Below, one piece after another: positions 50,417 through 53,132 of a DNA stretch of 53,132 nucleotides. This DNA comes from an uncultured Lachnoclostridium sp. GTDB taxonomy: Bacteria; Bacillota; Clostridia; Lachnospirales; Lachnospiraceae. The DNA lies in the NCBI GenBank assembly GCA_946402335.1, contig CAMIWE010000006.1, positions 1-53,132 on the forward strand. The letters run 5' to 3'. Position 1 is the stretch's first letter, and each line of letters starts with the position of its first letter. The translations under genes and the position numbers were made by a program. The notes under the pieces are model-generated. The model saw only the letters and a program-made list of their open reading frames with translations, had not been told where the DNA came from and did not search any database.

Positions 50417-51997
50417 TTATCTCCTGATGCCGGCCGCAACCTGCCGGATGAACTCCGCCAGAGGACCGGAATATAAACCGAAAAAGATGATCGCAGCCGT
50501 CAGAACGATGAGCGGAGCGCTCATCTCCCAGCCGACTTTAATGCGGCTCGTGTCGTCGTCCGGCATAAGCGCGTCGGCCATCACGACGTCGGTCGTGCCG
50601 TCATCGCCGCCGACCGTCATCGTATCCGCCTCATTGGCTGCCTCGATCATAGGGCCGGAAGGCTTCGTTTCGCCGGCGAACAGTACCGGGAACCACGCCC
50701 GGATCACAAGCTCCATAATATAGATTGCGGTCAGGAACGCCGAGATCATCAGCGCGCCGAGCCCGACATACGCAAATGGGTTGTCCGATGCGATTGCCGC
50801 TTCCGCGATATGCCATTTGCTGATGAATCCGCAAAGCGGCGGAATGCCGATCAAAGCGGTTCCCGCAATCGTGTAAATCGTCATGATAAGCGGTACCCGC
50901 CGGCCGATGCCGTTCATCTCCCACAGGTACTTCTTACCGGTCCGTAACATGATCACGCCCATGCAGTAGAAAAGTGTGATCTTCATGAGGCCGTGGAACA
51001 GCAGGTGCAAAAAACCCGCCTGAAGTCCCGCTTCGCTCATCAACGCAGCCGCAAGGATGATGTACGACAGGTTGCTGACCGTCGAATATGCCAGTCTTCT
51101 CTTGCAGTGCTGCTCCTTGACCGCCTTCACCGACCCGTACAGAATGGTCAGCGATGCGGCGCAGATAATGATATTCTGCGAAACGGTCCCCTTTAAGAAG
51201 TCCGTTCCGAAGCTGTAATAGGTAATCCGGATGATGGCAAATGCGCCCGCTTTTACGACCGCAACCGCATGCAAAAGGGCCGTTACCGGAGTCGGCGCAA
51301 CCGAAGCCGCCGGAAGCCAGCCGTGTACCGGAAAGAGCGCTGCTTTGACGCCGAAACCGAATACCGCGATCGTATAGATAAGAAGCAGGAACGTGCGGTG
51401 CTGCAGCATCGCATTTTCCTTAAGAACGCCACCGTATACGAAATCAAGCGTATCGCCGTACTTTAACACGACGATGAACGCGAGGAAGCCGAATGCCGCT
51501 CCGCCGAAGGAATACTTCATGTATCTTCGCGCGGCGACAACCGATTTATGGTCGAGTTCGTGCATGACAAGCGGAATCGTCACGATGGTCAAAAGTTCAT
51601 AAAACATGTACATCGTCATGAGGTTGCCCGCGAACACGATGCCGGACGTCACGCCGTAGGTAATAACGTAAAAGGCAAGGAAGGCGTTCTTTCTGCGCTC
51701 AATATAGCCGAACGCATAAATGACCGCGAGGGGCCATAAAAATGCGATCAGGCCGGCAAATATCATGCCGCATCCGTCCAGCCGGAACTTGATTTCCAGC
51801 ACGCCTGCGAGCTGCAGGGTCAGGTCGTCCGCCCCGGGAGGATTTATGAGCAATGCCGCGATCATACAGGACGTGAGAAAGGTCACCGAAAAGACGAAGA
51901 TATTTCTTCGTCTGTCCTGTTTCATCGGATGTATTCCCAAAAAGGCGCCGCCGATGATCGGAAGCAGGATGGGAATCAGCAGAAAGTAAGCACTCAT
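50417..51997 (-). CDS. NuoM/NuoN/MrpD-like proton-conducting membrane subunit
   Basis: A 526-residue protein with about 14 membrane segments. Family signatures: MFYELLTIVTIPLVMHE (with the key Glu), FPVHGWLPAASVAPTPVTALLHAVAVVKAGAF and RRLAYSTVSNLSYIILA. A hydrophilic Asp/Glu/Thr-rich insert (about residues 435-490, containing GGDDGTTDVVMADALMPDDD) sits before the last membrane helix. It is 2 bases from the next antiporter-like gene and 1 base after the previous stop, so translation is probably coupled; the ribosome-binding site is weak. Three such subunits in a row suggest a multi-subunit ion-pumping complex. Confidence 0.85.
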   Translation of the reverse strand: MSAYFLLIPILLPIIGGAFLGIHPMKQDRRRNIFVFSVTFLTSCMIAALLINPPGADDLTLQLAGVLEIKFRLDGCGMIFAGLIAFLWPLAVIYAFGYIERRKNAFLAFYVITYGVTSGIVFAGNLMTMYMFYELLTIVTIPLVMHELDHKSVVAARRYMKYSFGGAAFGFLAFIVVLKYGDTLDFVYGGVLKENAMLQHRTFLLLIYTIAVFGFGVKAALFPVHGWLPAASVAPTPVTALLHAVAVVKAGAFAIIRITYYSFGTDFLKGTVSQNIIICAASLTILYGSVKAVKEQHCKRRLAYSTVSNLSYIILAAALMSEAGLQAGFLHLLFHGLMKITLFYCMGVIMLRTGKKYLWEMNGIGRRVPLIMTIYTIAGTALIGIPPLCGFISKWHIAEAAIASDNPFAYVGLGALMISAFLTAIYIMELVIRAWFPVLFAGETKPSGPMIEAANEADTMTVGGDDGTTDVVMADALMPDDDTSRIKVGWEMSAPLIVLTAAIIFFGLYSGPLAEFIRQVAAGIRR

Positions 51998-51998
51998 A

Positions 51999-52865
51999 TT
52001 ACATTACACTCGTAAAGATTTCTTTCAAAAATTCACGAATCAGATCGGTCAGCGGATTCGGAACGATACCGAATACGATTGCCGCAACCGAAAGGATCAC
52101 AAGCGGGGCAAGAAGGAATATGCTCTTCTCCGTAACGTCGCCATGGGTCTTCGAAGCGTCCTGTGCGCCGCTCTCCGCCTCCGCATTGCCGCCCTGCGTG
52201 TTCAAAGCAGAGGTACCGTCCGCTTTCTTCTCGTCCGGGGTTTCTGCGCATTTTCCGAAAAATGCATCCGCGGAAACCGTCAGCAGATAGCCTGCGGTCA
52301 GCAGCGCGCTGATAAGAAGCACGGCGGGAACAAGGTAGGAGAAAACCGGCTTGTCGGTCTCAAGCGCCCCGGTTGCCAGATAGAACTTGCTGACAAATCC
52401 GCAAAGCGGCGGAATGCCGACAAGCGCAAGACCTGCAACCGTAAAGCAGCGCATCGTAACTGGCATCTTCTTTCCGATTCCCTTCAGCTCGTCCGCGCGC
52501 GTCCTGCCGGTCACATAGATAACCGCACCGATGGAGAGGAACAACAGGTTCTTGACGATCGAATGGAATACCATGTGTAAAAGCGCACCCGTTAAAGCCG
52601 TCTCACACAGGAGATATACGCCCGTCAGACAGTACGAAACCTGGCTGACCGTCGAGTACGCAAGCCGTTTCTTCATAACCTTCTCACGGTATGCAAGCAT
52701 CGAACCGAGGAACACGGTGATCAAAGAAAGGCTCAACAGCGCGTCCATCACCCAGGTACCGGACAGATACTTCGGCCCTGCCGCATAATAGATGACGCGG
52801 ATGGAGAACAGAAGGCCCATCTTCGTGATATTTCCGGAAAGCAGTGCCGAAGCCGGTGCCGGAGC
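51999..52865 (-). CDS. NuoM/NuoN/MrpD-like membrane subunit, 5' part missing
   Basis: Only the C-terminal 288 residues are recognisable, from the conserved APAPASALLSGNITKMG motif to the stop. They include KRLAYSTVSQVSYCLTGV and LVGIPPLCGFVSKFYLA, typical of the family, and a hydrophilic insert (ETPDEKKADGTSALNTQGG) near the end. Upstream of about 52865 the frame stays open but no longer resembles the family: the expected H-P-V before APAPAS is missing and about 200 N-terminal residues are absent. The opposite strand carries a different coding sequence there. The gene is broken at a junction. Confidence 0.8.
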   Translation of the reverse strand, partial: APAPASALLSGNITKMGLLFSIRVIYYAAGPKYLSGTWVMDALLSLSLITVFLGSMLAYREKVMKKRLAYSTVSQVSYCLTGVYLLCETALTGALLHMVFHSIVKNLLFLSIGAVIYVTGRTRADELKGIGKKMPVTMRCFTVAGLALVGIPPLCGFVSKFYLATGALETDKPVFSYLVPAVLLISALLTAGYLLTVSADAFFGKCAETPDEKKADGTSALNTQGGNAEAESGAQDASKTHGDVTEKSIFLLAPLVILSVAAIVFGIVPNPLTDLIREFLKEIFTSVM

Positions 52866-53132
52866 ACGGAGGAGCTTTTGGGTTTCGTGCAGAACGAAGT
52901 ATCCGCCTTCTGCGAGAGCGGCGATGATATCCTGAGCTACGCGGCGATCGCGATCGAATACGTCAAGGGCAACCGTGACTTTGTCTTTACACTTGTGCGT
53001 TCCGTTCCGGAGGAGGCGCCGCTCGTGAGCGAGTTCATGCGCAAGACCCTTGAAGAGGGCAGGATCGAGCCGAAGGATCGGGCAAAGCACATTTTGCTTG
53101 CGGAAGAGATGTTTACGCTCTGCTGCCGCGCC
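52863..53132 (+). CDS. Partial unknown protein, possibly a TetR-type regulator C terminus, at the junction
   Basis: On the plus strand a frame of 90 codons runs from the junction to the window end with coding-like composition (TEELLGFVQNEVSAF, ILSYAAIAIEYVKGN, SVPEEAPLVSEFMRKTLEEG, HILLAEEMFTLCC). It is helical; the LEEGRIEPKD turn followed by a helix resembles the ligand-binding half of TetR-family regulators, but this is a weak resemblance. It has neither start nor stop here. It does not belong with the surrounding operon. Confidence 0.4.

Overview
The window looks like a chromosomal contig of a gut- or rumen-type Clostridia bacterium, most likely Lachnospiraceae (inference). The evidence is gene content and order: an IspH-ribosomal protein S1 fusion, a plsX-acpP-rnc-smc-ftsY block, RqcH, a GerW (YtfJ) sporulation-type gene, a five-gene Na+-pumping decarboxylase operon with a free-standing biotin carrier, Firmicutes-type promoters and a Firmicutes LexA box. 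Base composition is moderate in the housekeeping parts and visibly AT-richer between about 8.6 and 20 kb. No rRNA, tRNA, CRISPR array, intact insertion sequence or phage gene was found.

Layout. 0-4.6 kb: a minus-strand operon of five genes (rhomboid-like membrane protein, two proteins of unknown function, a DUF2953 protein, GerW) behind a perfect consensus promoter. 4.6-7.3 kb: plus-strand rqcH and a PHP-type histidinol phosphatase. 7.3-21.3 kb: accessory region with two tandem YD-repeat exported proteins, a small immunity-like gene, a giant secreted protein of about 3176 residues made of some 27 InlB/Flg_new-type repeats and ending in a TNT-like NAD+ glycohydrolase domain, and a lipoprotein with DnaJ-type cysteine repeats. 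21.5-25.6 kb: a cysteine desulfurase, then an operon of an alpha/beta-hydrolase, a beta-lactamase-family hydrolase and a membrane protein. 25.8-31.1 kb: Na+ pump operon with two different carboxyltransferase subunits. 31.3-33.1 kb: LexA-controlled recA-recX. 33.4-34.6 kb: a third YD-repeat protein. 34.7-41.4 kb: plsX-acpP-rnc-smc-ftsY. 41.5-48.2 kb: folD-rimO-pgsA-(flavoprotein/cmk)-ispH/rpsA. 48.2-52.9 kb: three antiporter-like subunits of a complex I/Mrp/hydrogenase-type membrane complex. The last 270 bases hold an unrelated plus-strand coding fragment joined in the middle of the third subunit, which suggests an assembly chimera or a rearrangement.

The most interesting system is the giant repeat protein plus the 79-residue gene downstream of it. 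The last 200 residues carry the spaced motifs of the tuberculosis necrotizing toxin (TNT) family: an arginine in a YRYG context, a DERAVP motif, and a terminal GGADQY. The next gene starts 13 bases after the toxin stop and its ribosome-binding site overlaps that stop, as expected for a translationally coupled immunity gene. The repeats show a higher-order organisation (a seven-unit block duplicated once), and the region between repeats and toxin contains an internal duplication. A second point of interest is a flavoprotein reading frame that runs without a stop into cytidylate kinase, while the junction also encodes a good ribosome-binding site for separate kinase synthesis.
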